From assembly GCA_025504975.1 (NCBI GenBank), contig JANUWI010000021.1, positions 310,001-374,000 on the forward strand: a stretch of DNA of 64,000 nt. The letters run 5' to 3'. Positions 46,501-61,864 of the stretch are shown one piece after another. Under the pieces are notes generated by a model, which was not told the origin of the DNA, did not search any database, and saw only the letters and a program-made list of their open reading frames with translations. The translations under genes were made by a program, and so were the position numbers. Every line of letters starts with the position of its first letter. Position 1 is the first letter of the stretch. The DNA comes from Plenodomus lindquistii. Lineage: Eukaryota; Ascomycota; Dothideomycetes; Pleosporales; Leptosphaeriaceae.

Positions 46501-48824
46501 TAATTTATATAGTTAACATACACTTTTAACTTTTTATACTAAAAAGATATCTATTAGTAATTATTAGTAAATAATATATAATAGTAGTATAGTATTATAA
46601 AAAAATATATATATATATTAGATATATAATAGTAATATAAAAATATATAAAAATCTATTTACTATACTATAGTTTTAATACTATACTAGTATAGTAAAAA
46701 AACTAGAAAAAAAATAAACTTTTAAATAGGTATAGATTTTTTTTTACTAATAATTAATAATTTAGTTTTATATTTATACACTTTTATTAGATAATTTACT
46801 AATAGTTAAATTTAATAATAGAATTAAAGTATAGAATTTATTATAAAGTATTAGTTTTGTATAAATTAGTAATATAAGTTAAAAGTATAAGTTATAGAAA
46901 TAGAGTTTTTAATATTATAAAAATAAAAATAACTATTTAATAAAAACTATTAGATTAATATTATAATTATTAAATTCTAAAATATACTAATATTAATTAG
47001 TATAATAAATATTTATTTAAAAACTTAATATATTAAAGTAATTATAATATACTATTTATATATTAAGTATAAATATAACTTCTATTAAATATATAATAAA
47101 TATCTAAACTATAAATATAATTTCTATAGAACTATAGATTTTAAACTTATTATTTATATAAAAAGTTTAAATTATAAATAGAAGTATAATATCTACTGTA
47201 TATACTAATAAATAATTTTACTATAACTACTAAAATTTAATAGATATAATTTAAAAATACAATCTAGATTAAAATTATATTATTTAGAATTTATAATAAA
47301 GGTATATTCTATTGTTATAATAATCTCTAGTAATAGAGTTTTAATTAGAAGTAGCGTTTAGTTTTTAAATATACCCTGTTTAAATAATTAATACTAGGTT
47401 CTATATTAATAATTTACTATTATAGAAGATTTAGATTAAAAAAACTTTGTTTTTTACTATTACCTATATAGGAATATTGTTTAAACAAACTTAATAGAAA
47501 AAATTAATCTTACTATTAAATTTTATTTTATATACTTTAATTTATTTTTTATTAAATAAATAAATATATTTTCTATTTTTAATATATTATATTTATAATA
47601 ATATTCTTTAATTAACTCTAGAATATATATATATATATATTTATATTACTTTACTATTAAAAACCTATTAAATACTTTTAATTTATAAATTATAATATTA
47701 GTAAGGATATATATATATAAAAAAAATAGCGTATAAAGTATTTATTACTAATATACTAAACTTAACTAACTTTTCTATTTATCTAGTTTATATAAGTTTA
47801 AATATAGTAACTTTTATTAATAGTAATTAAAAGATTAATAGATTTTAAACTAAAGTTTTAATATTTTAATCTAAGTAAAGTTATTAAACCTAAACCTCTA
47901 TAGTATTATAAATTAGAATAATACTTTTAAACCTATATTAAATAGTACTTATATAATAGATTAATAACTAGTAATAATCTAATAAATTTTAAAGTAAAAG
48001 TTATACCTTTTTTATTTATATATAATTAGTATTAAAATATAGAAAAAGAATAGCTATATTTTATAAAAGGGTAATTAATATTAATAATATCTAAAATATA
48101 TATAAAAGCTAATATACATTTTATATAACTTAACTAGAATTAAAACGAAACTTAATATGCATTTTATAATTTAAAGAATCTTTTAAATATATTTTTAAAA
48201 CTTACTCTATAAATAATCTATTAACTATATAATTAGTTATTAACTTTATAAATATAAAATAAACTAGTTAATAAAAATTTAATTACTATTATTTTATACT
48301 TTAGGTTTATTTTATAATTAAAAGTTTAAAACTTATTAATACTTTTAGATAAGTTATTTATACTTATAAAGGTTTTTCTTATATTTTTTAAATATTATAT
48401 TAATTAGAACATAATATTTTTTATACATAAAATTTTACATTATTAAAATAATATTTATAAATAGAAAGAATAGTAATTTTATAAAACTAAATTAAAAGTA
48501 ATAGTAACTATTACTATAGAAATTATAACTATATACTATAAATTTAAAGTAATATTTTACTTTAAACTAGAAATTTATTTTAAACTTTAATATCTATCTA
48601 TTAAAAATATTTAATCTTTCTAAAATAATATATAAATAGCTATATATAGTAAATATTATATTAAAAATATAGAAAGTTATTTTATATATATACTAAAGTA
48701 TTACCTAACTATCTAAATTAAAATATTTCTACTTCTATATATAGCGTATATTAAATAAGCTTTATTATTTTTATATATATACTATATTTAAATGTAAATA
48801 AAATATTAACTATTATAAAAATAC

Positions 48825-51800
48825 CTTAAATTATTAATTATATTATTTTTAAATATAGCTTTAAAAGCTAGTTCTATTTTAAAAGTTATAGAGTATAGTA
48901 GTATACTATATATTTTACTTTTCTATAAGATTTATAAAGCTATATACCTTTAGAAACTAGACGTTTTATTTTTCTAGCTCTAATTATAATAGTTTTATTA
49001 TTCTAATATACGTTTTCTAGCCTAGAAGCTATTACTAGCTAAATACTTATTTTTATAAAATAATTATAAAGTTTTCTAGTTACTATAAAACTATTAAAAT
49101 AAAAGTTTTATTAAGTATTAATTTAAACTTTTTACTATTAATAAGTCTAGGTTAAAAAAAAACTACTTTCTATAAACTTTTTAGTAGAGCTTTTCTAGAG
49201 CTATTTACTATTATTTCTAATAATACTATATATTATATTTAAATCTTAGTAGTTTTAGTTTTACTATAGGTAGTAGTTATCTATATTAATATATAAAAGC
49301 TTTTTAATAAAATAGGTTTTTAGTAATTTAGAATAGAATATAAAACTAAGTTTAAATAGTTAAAATTATTACTATATTTTATTTACTTACTTTTTAATAA
49401 CAAGCCTTCTATATAGGTTAATTCTATTACTTTAAAAACTTTTCCTATTTTATATATTATTAGTAAAAAAGGTATTATAAAAAATTAAAAGCTTTTAACT
49501 ACTTTTATATAACTGTATAGTAGATTATATACTTTTTAAAAATATACAATTCTACATTATAGTTCTATAATACTAATAATTAGAATTAGTAAAGTACTTT
49601 ACTAGTTTTAATATAGTTAATAATATATCTAGACGTATAGTTACTATAGTAAAAAAAAACTATTTTTATATTAATAGTTATTAATTTTATAAAGATTACT
49701 ACTTAACTATAAAGTAATAGTATAATAACTACTATTATATTATTATATACTACTTATTTAGTATTAGTTAAATAGTTATTTTATTATAATAAAAAGTTAA
49801 AAAGAACTATATCTAGCTATTTATCTAGTTATAAGTTAATTCTAGTTTTAAAAACTATTATAAATTATATTTACTAATAGTACTATAGTATTTCTTTAGA
49901 GCTTTTATTTCTTTAGTAGTTTATTTATTATATGTGTATAAATAAGCTATAATAAAATACTTAATATTAAAAAGATATTACTACTTTTTATAAAATAGTA
50001 TAGCTTATATAGAATAGTTTTAAAGCTAAACTTCTATATAGTTATAATAAACTTCTTTTACTATAGTAGAAGTAAAATCTAAAAGCTATATAGTACTTTA
50101 GTAATTTATAAAATTATTTTTATTTTTTAATAACCCTTTAGTATATATATAAACTACTTAGTTTATTACTATATATATAAATGTATTTATAATATTAGAT
50201 TATTTAAGCACTAGTTTATACTAGGTAGTAACTACTATTAGTACTTTAAATAAGTAGCTAGCTAGTATTACTATATAGGTATTTAAAAAAGTAATATTTT
50301 TATATTATTTATTTTAAACTACTAGTAAGATTTTCGAATTAGATAGATTATAGTTTATTTTTAGTTTATATATATAGAATTATATATAGTTAAAAACCTA
50401 AAATTCCATAAGTTCTATAGATTTAATCTAAATTTCTATCTAAAACTCTTTTTAAATATAGCTTAAAAAAAGTTTAGTATAGTATAACTAAAATTAGTAC
50501 TTAGTATATAGTTTTTAAGCTAATTTATATATATATATAGAACTAAATACTTACTTTAATTAATTTTAGATTAAAAATAAGTATTTTTTATAAGTTTACT
50601 TTATTAATAGCTTTTTTTTTACTATTTTTAAAGTAGCTACTTAGGTTTCTACTACTAATACTTTTATTTACAGAATTATATAAAATATATCTAATTACTT
50701 TTAAAAGTATAGTTATACTATAAATTAATTAGAAAATAATATTACTAGTAGTATTAGTAGTATAAAAGCCTATTAATTTCTAATATTCTCTCTATTATAA
50801 TATTCTAGTAGATTTACTTTTAAATCTAGCTCTAAAAGTTATTCTAGAGTATTATTTTTATAGAGTAATTTAGTTTTAAGTTTATATATTAGTAAAAGAA
50901 GTTTTATAATTTTTATTAATAGAGTAATATCTTTTTATATACTAAATTTAAAATTATATTTTAAATTTTATGATTTTTTATTAATAGTTATTTATATATT
51001 ACTACTAATATTACTAGTACTAAAAACTCTAGTAGAGAATTAAATATATATTTTATATATATTAAAAAATTAGTAGCCTACTAGATATATTACTAAAGCT
51101 TTTAGATTAAATTTTAATAAGTATATTTTACTATAGTATATATTATTAGTTATAGTAAAGCTTTCTAGCTCTATATTTATAAATAAAGTTTATTTTTTAT
51201 ATTAAAGTTATTATACAAGAAATAAAAATTAATTCTATAAAAAGAGCTTAATATAGAGTATTCTAGATTATATATTACGTTCTATAATAAGTTATATAGA
51301 CCTACTATAGCTTATATTATTTCTATTTAAAGCTATTATAAAATAATAATATAGAATTATATTATATATAATTTATATTTATTTATACTTTTAAAATATT
51401 ACGTTTTTTATTTTAATTTTATATATCTAGAGCTAAAAACTTAATAATAATTCTTTATAATAAAAAGTAGTACGCTCCTTTTAGTTTAATTATTAGAATT
51501 TTATTATTAGTTTTATTAACTTTACCTATAATATTTAAGTATATTCTATAATAAAGTATATAGCTAAAAAGTTACGTAATAATAAATACTATAGTCTAGT
51601 TATTAGTAAAATAGTAGTTTTATTATATACTATACTATCTATTAGTAATAAGTATTTAGCTTTTCTTTAAATAAAACTTTAGTACTTATCTAAATAAAAG
51701 TTAATAGCTAGTTATTTTTTTTAATTTCTATTATCTATATTTTATACAGCCTATTTAATTTAATATTAGTTTTTAAATTATTTATAGAAGTTATATTTTA

Positions 51801-54800
51801 CTAGAATAATACTTTTTACTAATACTACTTTAGTTTAGTAAAAAAAAGTACTTTATAGCTACTAAGTTAAAATATCTAAATCTTTTATACTATATAAATA
51901 CTAAATCTATTTTAATCTATTTTTAAATTTCTTGTATTATATTATATATATAGTAAACTATAGGTATTATTATATAGTATTTAACTATTTATTATTTATA
52001 TACCTTTTATAGTTTTTTAAAAAAGTTTATTATTTAATACTTTTATAGTTATAGATTCTATTCTAGTATTTTACTTTATTTTTTATTATTATTATTTTTT
52101 AAAAAATACGAGATTATAATGAATATTAGTATAGATAGCTATATATTAAATATTATTATTATTATTTATTTATTATACTTAAAAAGTAACTAGATAATAC
52201 TATAGCTTTTAATCTAGATTTCTTATATTACTAGCCTATATTGAATTTAAAACTCTAGGTATATAGTAATTATATATATACTATAAATTATTTATAATAT
52301 AGTTTATTAGATTTAACTGTTAAATATATATATTTTAAAGTAAATAATTATTAATTATAGTAGTAAAGCATATTTTTATATAATATATTACTAGATTAGA
52401 ACTGTAAAAAATTTATATTTATATACGTTAATAAGTATATAGTTAGTTTAATTTAAAAGGTAGAGTTTAAAATAATTTTATAGTTAAAGCTTTACGTAAA
52501 AAGTAGCTTTCTAATTAAAATCTATTCTAAAATTTAATAAGTATATTTAAATCTATATTATACTACTTTCTAAAAGCTATATATACTATTAATCTTTTTT
52601 TAGTATTTACTATTCTAGAGTATTTCTTTTATTAAAGTAATAATATTTTTTTATATTATATTTATAACTATATACTAAGTAGTTTACTTTAAGTATTAGT
52701 TTTTATTTTTAGTTGTTATAATAATACTTTTATTTTTAGCTATTTTAAAGTTAAAGTCTATTTTATTTTAATAATATTATACTATTAAAAGTAAAGGCAT
52801 TATTTATTATATTTTAAAAAGGTTTTTAAATAGTAAAAGCTTATATTAATTTATTCTACTAGTTAATCTAATAACTTAGTAAATCTAATAGTTTTCCTTT
52901 ATATTATAAATACTATACTATCTATTAAATACCTTTATAATATAATATAATATTAATTTAGCATAAAAACTAATTTATACTTGCCTATATAGCCTTTAAA
53001 ACTAGCTATTTTTACAGCTATTAACGCGCTACTACTACTTTTAGTATTAGTTATTATAAGCTTTCTAAATAGATTAAAAGAATTCTACTATACTTTTAAA
53101 TTTAACCTAGTATCTAGAAGCTTACTACTACTAAAAAGTAAATAATTATGTAATATATTTTTAATATTAATTTATAAAAGTTTACTTTCTAGCTATATAA
53201 AATAAAAACTATTACTAATAAAATACTAGAGGTATATAATAGAATACTATTAAGTAAATACTAGGCTAAGTACTTTATAGCATATTTTAGTAAGCTTAAA
53301 ATAGCTTTTAATTAAATAAAAAATAAGTAAAAAAATAAAGTAAAAAAATCTAGAGATTATTACAATATAGTTTAAATTTATAGATAAAATAAAACCTAAA
53401 TATAATAACTAGAATAATAATATTTATAACTTTAATAGAACTAGCTTTTAAATAGATATAATTAAATCTATAAAAGTTATTATAAATATTAAGAAATATA
53501 ATTAGATAGACTTTATCTAGCTAAATAATTATAAATAGATTACTATTATTTAAAGTATATATATTTTAGAAAATATAATTTTATTTTTTATTATTTATTA
53601 AAAACGTGTTTATATTTCTATATAGTATAAAAAAACTAGTGTCTTTTATAACTAGAAACTTTTAGTTTCTAAAAATAGCTAAATAAATAATATACTTATA
53701 ATAGAGTAGTTAAAGTACTTTAATATATATATAAAAGTATAAAAAAATAGAGATATACTAGTTACTAATTCTAAATTACTATAAAAGCTACTTTAACTAA
53801 AAGTTTAAAAACTACTATATAGAAAATAAAATGCTAATACTCTATATACCTATTTATTTATTCTATATTCTCTAGCTATTTAATATAGTATAATTTTTAC
53901 TATCAAAGTCTAAGTATTTCTAACGCGTATAAAATTTAGTATACTAATACATTTTCTATACTAATAACAAGGCTTTTTTTTTACTTTAAAAAATATGTTT
54001 TTTAATATATTTATAGTTAATAACTATTAGAACGCTTTTAAAAAATTAAAGCTAGTTTTTACTAATATATAGTAGTACTAGGTTATATTAATTTCTAAAT
54101 ATATACTCTTTTTTAACTTTTTTTACTAGTAGATTTATAGTAATCTAAAACTCTAAATAATATTCATAAATTTAGATTCTAGTTAAAATATTTATATAAG
54201 TTTATTATTTAGTTACCTATTACTATATAAACTAGCTTTTATAGTTTATAAAAAAATTAAAACTAATACTATACTAAAATAGTTTCTTTTAAACTTATAT
54301 TTTTAAAGTTAAAAAGTAATTAATAGAGATAATAAAGAAAAAGTAGAAAAATAATATAGTAAAAATATACTTTTAAGTATAGTACTAGATTATAAACTAC
54401 TATAGCTTTAACTATAGCGCCTACTTTATTAAAATATATGTATAGTAGTAGTAGTTAAATACCTACTTAACTAGGTGTCTAATACTATAGTAATTATAAA
54501 GAAACTAGGTATAACATTTATATATACTAGAAAAATTTAGAAAGTACTTCTAAAGAAGATATAAGCTCTATAGTAGTAGAGTTAAAAATAAATAGTAATA
54601 ATAATAATAATTAAAAACTTAGTATTTATACTACTAAAGAAAACTATTAGGTCTACTAGATTATTAAGTTAACTAGTAGAATATAGTATATATATATAGT
54701 AAAACTAGTTTTATAATCTTTTAAAAAGTAATTTAGTATTATATACTTTTATAAGCTTTTTATTATCTCTTTTCTATTTATTTTTAAAAATAGTATTTTA

Positions 54801-55010
54801 AAGATTAAAACTATATTACTACTATAAAAGTATATTAATTTATTAATAATAGAAAGTTTTTAATTAGAGTTTATATAAATATTAACTCTAGTATTTTTTA
54901 TAGCTATATTTCTATTATACTTGAGTTATATATTATAAACTATAACTTTAACTATATTAAACTTTTTATTTATTTAAAAGTTTAATAGTATAACTTTTAG
55001 AATTTTTATA
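48825..55010. mobile_element. degraded long repeat, copy C, interrupted by the TIR element
   Basis: Matches copy B in the same orientation. The left end carries the same reversed terminal motif (about 48,825-48,925). Sequence left of 52,853 and right of 54,682 corresponds to adjacent positions in copy B near 27,960-28,000. So the TIR element inserted into this repeat, and copy B keeps the empty site. The right-end motif is missing here. Class unknown; boundaries approximate. Confidence 0.45.
52854..54681. mobile_element. RIP-degraded TIR DNA transposon, copy 2 (1,828 bp)
   Basis: TIRs at about 52,854-52,912 and 54,620-54,681, again starting TTCTACTAGTTAA and flanked by TA. The interior is the reverse of the copy at 28,570-30,399, with matching positions adding up to about 83,260 all along. 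The length differs by only 2 bp, so both copies are probably full-length and were mutated after insertion. Confidence 0.7.
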
Positions 55011-55509
55011 GCTTTACATTATTATTAACTTTTATAGTTTACTAAAGTTATAGAAGCTATATTTAATTAAGTTTAGTTACTATAGAATATATATATAATA
55101 GATAAAATATAACTATATAATATATAAACACTATTATATTCTAGATTGTAGTTTATTTATATTTATATAGGTATAGTTTTATTTTATAGTATTTTATTAT
55201 AGTTTTATATTAATCCATGTTTTTTTTTTATACTTTTTATCTAGCTATAGTAAATTAGCTAATTAAAAATAGCTTCTTTAGTATAGGAATAGTTTATAAT
55301 ATATAGCGCTTCTAGTAGTCTAAACTAGATAAAAAGCTATAATACTAAATTAGATTTAATTATTATCTATACTCTATATACTATTTTATATAGTTTATAA
55401 AATTATAGAGAATTATAGTAGTATTTTAAGTATTACTATTAATTATTACTAGTTATTATAAAGTAATAGTATAATTAAAAAGTATAATAGGTAGTTAGTA
55501 ATAAAACTT

Positions 55510-58500
55510 AAAATTATTAGATATATAGTATAATTAAAGGTATATAAATTATTAATAATTTTAATAATAATTAAAATTATTAACTTTTAACTTTTCTAAG
55601 TATAGTTTAAAAGCCTAGGTTTTCTTTAGGAGTTATAAAGTACGCTAGTATACTCTATATTCTACATTTTTATTAGATTTAAAAAGCTATACCCCTCTAG
55701 ACTCTAAAAGACCTATTCTTCTAGCTTTAATTAAAATAACTCTATTAATCTAATAACTATATAATAATAGATGTTATATTTAAAATAAATTTACTATTTA
55801 TAAATTTAAAAGTAGTTTTTTACTTATATTTTTATAGTTTAAAATATTAATATACTTAAAATATATTTTATCTATATTAATATAAGTATTCTACTAGTAG
55901 TAATATAGAAAATAATATCGTTTTATTAAAAAAAAAGTATAGAAAAATACTTATTTTAAACTAGAACTAAAACTATTATATTATTATATATAATAGTAAT
56001 ACTATTAAATTTTAGAATTTTTTAAATTACTATTTTATATTAAAGTTTTTTAAATATCTATATAGTATATAATAGTATTTTAATAGTACTAAGCATTTAC
56101 TATAGTGTCTACTAAATAGATAAAATAACTACTATACTTATAGTAAAATTAAATATTATACTACTATATTATTTTTATAATAAATTAAATATTATATAGA
56201 TTAAATATAAAATATAAAAGGTTAATAGAGTTTAGAATTCTTTAGTAGAAAGGTCTATTAAAAAAAACTAATATATAATATTCTATATAAATATAATTAT
56301 AATTTCTAAACTATAGTATATTTTAATTTTATATTTACTATTCTATATAATATAGAAATAAAATTAAACATACAATAACTTATTAGAGTATAATATTCTA
56401 TTAATAGTTATTTTCTATAAATAAAAAGTATTATAATATAATAATTTTGATTTTTTATATAATAAAATTAAAAATATACGTAGTACTTTTTATTAGTATA
56501 TTTAAAATTATAATATATATTTTTTTAGTTCTTAATACTTTTATTTTACTTTATATTCTACTATTAATGCTTTAAACTTTATATAACTATAGTAGTAAAA
56601 TTTCAAAACTATTTATAATTTTTAAAAAGTAGCTATAATAGAAAATATATAAGTAAATTATAAAAGGTATTACTACTATATACTACTAGTATAAAATAGA
56701 AAAAATAATATAAAATTTAAAAAGTATAGATATTTCTAATTTATTTAAGTTTTATAATGTATAGTTATATCTTTATATAGTACTAAGCTAAAAATCTTTT
56801 TTTTTAAATTTAAAAACTGTTTTATAGTACTTTTTTATTTACTTTTATATAATCTTAGATTATAATAGTATATAAATAATAATATCTTTCTAGCTAGTAA
56901 TCTACTAACCTCTTTTTTAATAATTATTAACTATTTAGATCTATAATTAGTTATTAATAGAGTAAAATAATAATATACTTTTTATTATTTTTAGCTAAAC
57001 TAGTTTTTTACTATAGAATACTACTTTTATAGTAAATTAAGAAGTTATATATAATAACTAGGCAATTAAATAATAATCTTATTATTCTTTAGTAAAATTT
57101 TCTTTTCTAAAATAAATAAGCTACTATAGTAAAGTAAAAACCTTTAATATAAAAAAAAGCTATAGTATTAAATAATTAAAAAAAGCCTATAAAATTTTAT
57201 AATAATTATTTTCTAAAATTAGTTAAAAGACAATTAATTAAATAACTACTTATATATTTTTCTAGTAAACTAGCTATTTAAATTTAGTATTCTAAGTTCT
57301 ATATTTATAATTATTATTATTACTAGAATAGCTTAAGAATATAAGGTACTAAAATGCGTTTAAATTAGATTAGAAGTATATAGAAGTATATACAAATAAA
57401 AAAGCTTTAAAAAAAAATTTATAGGCTTTTTATTAAAGAATAAAAACATTATACTTCTATAGTTCTATTAAAAAAGTAAGCTATATAGAGTTGATTTTAG
57501 TAGTAGTTCTAAAGTTTTTTAAGGTTTTCTTTTTACTATATTACTACTAAGATAATATTAAAGTAGAAATTTCTATAGAATTAAAACCTAGTATAGTATA
57601 GAGCTAGTAAAAAGGGCTTTTATAGCTAAAAATTATAAAAGTAATAAAAAATAGCTTTATTATAATTACTATTAATCTTTACTTTTACTACTTTAAATTT
57701 ATATTTAAATTTAAAGTACTAATTTAACTTTTATCGTATATATAATTATTATACATAGTTTTTTTTATAATTACTATAATATTATATACGTAGTTAAATT
57801 ATTATTTTACTACTACTATAGTATATAAATCTTAAAAATACGATACTTTTATTAATAATATTATAGTATATAATTTTATAATATACTTAATAGTATTCTT
57901 TTACTAGAGTTTATTTTTACCTTTTTTTTATTATATTTTCTAATTACTTTTAATGTTTATAAATATAAGCTACTTAAATAATTTTTTATATAGTATATTT
58001 TTAATACTTTTTATAAATTATAGATATCTAGTTTTTATAGTTATTAGTATTTAAATTATAGATATACATATAGGCTATAACTAAAATGTAAATTTATTTA
58101 TATAACTTTAAATTTAACTTACTAAACGTAAATAAATTAAGAAAAATAATTAAATAGTATATATTTAGAATTTAATAATATTATATACTATTTTAATATA
58201 AATAAAAACTATATTAAATACTTAAAAAGCTATTATACTATTATTTAATATTATATTTAAGTAATAATATTTTAAGTAGCATTAAATTAGTTTTTTATTA
58301 ATATAAAACTTATATTAGTAGACGTATTTCTATATATATAAAAAGTATTTATATCTATTTAGCTAGTTTTAATCTAGCTAATTATATATTCTATAATTTT
58401 TATTAACTTTTATTAATTATATTATCTTTATTATAACTTTAGTTTTAGTTAAATTATAAATATTACTATTATTTATATTATAATATTTAGATATTTATTT

Positions 58501-59490
58501 CTCTAGAAACTATAATAATACATTCTTAATTTTTAGGTTTATTTATTTTATATTTTATTTATGTTTTATTTAGTTAAAAGCTATATTAATCTTTTTAAAG
58601 CGTATTATATATTTTTTTACTAAGTAATTATTTTCTACTATACTAATATATAACTTTACTATTTTAATTACTATATATTCTATTTTATATAGTTAGTAAG
58701 TAAACTATTATAGAATTATATTATAGAAATATAATATAATTATCTACTTTTTAGTAGTAGTATATTTTTAAATACTATATTAAATTTTAAAGTATAGTAT
58801 AATTATTATAATTTAAGTTAAAAGGTTTTTATAATAGATTTTAATTTTTATAGAAGTAGCCTATAACCTTTTATTTTAACTAGCTTCTATAGTAGTATAG
58901 ATAAATTATAACTATTTTCTAGATTTAATTTATATTTTATTATATTATTAAAGTATAATATATAAAGTATAATAGTTATAATACTATAAAAAAGTACCTA
59001 GTTTTCTAAATTAATTAGTTTATTAATATAATATATAATTTATAATAATACTAATTTATCTATTATTACTTATTAATATAAACTTTTTATAATTTTAATA
59101 GTTATAATCTATACTAACCTATTAATATTAAAATATAAAACTAATATTTTATACCTATTAATAATTCTATTATAAATATAAGATTTTTTAACTTTTATTT
59201 ATTTAGATATATTAACTATATACTAATAATTTTAAAATTTTTAATCTAAATTTCTATATATTAGATATGCTTTTTAATACTATATAGCGTATACTTATTA
59301 CATTAATAGAGTTATTCTAAAGCTAATAGATAAATAGAGTAAAGAGTACGCTAGCGCACTCTATAACAAATATAATAAAACTAGCTTTTTAAATAATACT
59401 TAGAAATAATATAATTAATTCTTTTAATTATTATTAAAATTATTAATATTTTATACACTTTAAATTATACTATATATCTAATAATTAAAA
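55510..59490. mobile_element. degraded ~4-kb unit with the inverted terminal motif
   Basis: The reversed terminal motif lies at 55,510-55,665, followed by sequence like the left ends of copies B and C. A forward motif lies at 59,335-59,490. This looks like another member of the same family, shorter than copy B, but its interior was not aligned in detail. Confidence 0.35.
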
Positions 59491-60799
59491 CTTTTACTAC
59501 TAACTATTATTTTAGCTATCTATACTTTTAGTATTATAGACGCGTTCTATTATCGCGTTTTTATTAATTTATAATTCTAAATTTATTTTATAGAATTTTA
59601 CTAACTATACTAGATAGTACTTTTAATTTTAATTATAAATAATTATATATAGAGTATAAAATAAAATGGATCTAAAAGCTTTTTTAGCTTTTTATTTAAA
59701 GCTAACTACTTTATAAGTACTTCTAGCCTCTAACTATACGCTAGAAGTAAATATTAAAGTTTTTTTTTATTTAAATAATCTATTCTAATTAGGCTTTAAA
59801 GTTTATAAAAAGAATTTTAAATACTATAAAATTATAGCTAATTAATATAAATTCTAGCGTTATAAATATAAATACAAGTAGTTAAGCTTCTAGTAAGTTA
59901 TTATATTTATATAATTAACTCTAATATTATACCTTTTATAAACCTACTTCCTACTAGAGTTATTAACCTAAAAATAGTTTAAGTAACTAAAAGATATAGT
60001 TAGTATTAATAAAGCTTTTAAATAAAAATAAGCCTAAAACTAGTATAATAAAACCTTTAAATAGATAAAAAGTCTAGTATAATAGAATCCATAGCTAGCT
60101 AAATATAATTAGGTAGTTATAAAAGTAAAAAAATACTCTATTTCTAAAATAACATAACTATTAGTAGTTATTAAAAACTTTCTAGTAGTAGTTAATAAAT
60201 AAGCTCTAATATAAATAACTTAGTTCTATAATAATAAATAAAATACTTTTAGTATAATAGAGAAAAGGATAATAAAACGCTTTTAAAAATATATAATATT
60301 AAACTTTCTATTTAAAGTAAAAAGTAAAGTAAGCTTTATAGCTTATAATAATACTTTTACTACTAAAAACAATTGTTACTAGAATAGTATAAAACACGCC
60401 TCTACTATTAAAAATAGTCTACTTAATAAATAGAGTAGACTTTAAAATTAACGTAGTACTATATAAAAATATTAAGCTAAAAAATATATAGAGTTATCTA
60501 TACCTAGAGTAAAATACTTAGTTAATAGATAAAAATATAATACTAAAAACTACTTCTATTTAAATAAAAAGAAAGCACCTAAATAGTAGATACTAAATAA
60601 AATAATAAACAAATTTATTACTTTAAAATAGTAAAATAATTTAGAATTTTAAAAGCTAATTTATTTATAGAGCTAACTTTATACTAAAACTCTATTTATT
60701 AAATAATTTTATACTCTAACTCTAGAAGTAAACTAACTATATAACTATTAAATTACGTAAGTTAAAAGTTCTTGAAATTATATTCTAGTAATATCTAAT

Positions 60800-61400
60800 A
60801 CTAAAGTAGGCTTTTTTACTATAGTAAGTAATTATCTACTTTAAAACTTATATATTCTAGAATTAGGTATAATATACTATATTATAAATAATTTCTAGTA
60901 TATATATAATTATAACGTATCTAGACTTTTAGACTATATACAGGCTAGTAATATATAAGTCTAAATTAGAGGCTATAGCTCTATCTAGCTACTTTTAAAA
61001 TATAGTTAATAAATAATAATAATAATACTCTATAATATAGCTATCTACTCTAACTTCTTTTATAATCTAGTATTATATAAACTACTCTAATAATAAAGAA
61101 TATAGTAGAATATAAAAGTAGACTTTATAACTCTATAGAAATTAGATAATACTATTATTAGTAGTTTATAGAAGCTATATAGATAATAGGTAATTAAATA
61201 CTATACTCTAGTATCTATAGTTTACTATATATATAAAGTAATATTATAAACTCTAAAATAAACTTAGATAGCTCTAGTACTTATATAGTATAAAAGATTT
61301 AGGTATTCTAGCCTAGTAGCTATAAAGTACTTTATTTAGTAAGCTAAAAGAGTATAAATAAAAAGTTTTACTATAGTAGAATATAACTTCTATAGTTAAG
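60800..61400. repeat. reversed fragment of the long repeat
   Basis: 61,170-61,400 reads as the reverse complement of 25,080-25,340 and 51,835-52,095. 60,850-61,050 is the reverse complement of 27,290-27,470. The two parts are nearly contiguous here and in copy C, but about 1.9 kb apart in copy B. Confidence 0.55.
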
Positions 61401-61864
61401 CTAACGCTTAACGCTAAATTAAATAGGCCTTATAAAATATAGATAATAAAAAACTAGAAAAAAAACTAGCTATTAATTTCTATTTATATAAATACTAAAG
61501 TATTACTAAAAAAAAAAAGCTAGATACTTATTACTAATAAATACTTAGTAATATAATAGAACTACTACTTTACTAATAATAGAACTATAAAGTCTATTAT
61601 TAAACTATTTTTAAACTTAATTTTTTTTTATAACTATTTTAATATTACTAAAAAGATTATTAAAGTAAATAATAAAATTATAATAGTTAAACTAGAGGTA
61701 TAGTACTACTTTTTATTATAAATTATTATTATTAAGCTTTTAGCTCTAGATATATAAGTATAGAATATAAGCGCTAAATACTTAAAAGGTAAAAATAAAA
61801 AAAATATATTTAATATAACTTAATACTAATTTTTAATAGAAGCTCTAGCTAGAAATAATATAAC

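Larger units (their letters stand above)
43771..61860. repeat. RIP-degraded repeat block (18 kb)
   Basis: Very AT-rich with CA, TG and CG depleted. It contains copy C of the long repeat (~48.8-55.0 kb) with a TIR transposon nested in it, a further inverted-ended unit (~55.5-59.5 kb) and a reversed fragment of the long repeat (~60.8-61.4 kb). About 43.8-48.7 kb is unassigned. No intact gene is visible. Confidence 0.9.

Noticed and set aside
28570..54681. Direct or spaced repeats as a CRISPR array
   Set aside because: Repeats are dispersed or long inverted, not short units with regular spacers, and the genome is eukaryotic.
60200..61860. Retrotransposon-like (copia RNase H or pogo-type) reading of degraded DNA
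   Set aside because: Some residues looked suggestive after mentally allowing RIP transitions, but the match was not consistent over codons. Any frame in this AT-rich DNA shows only TAA/TAG stops, so it is not evidence of a coding past.
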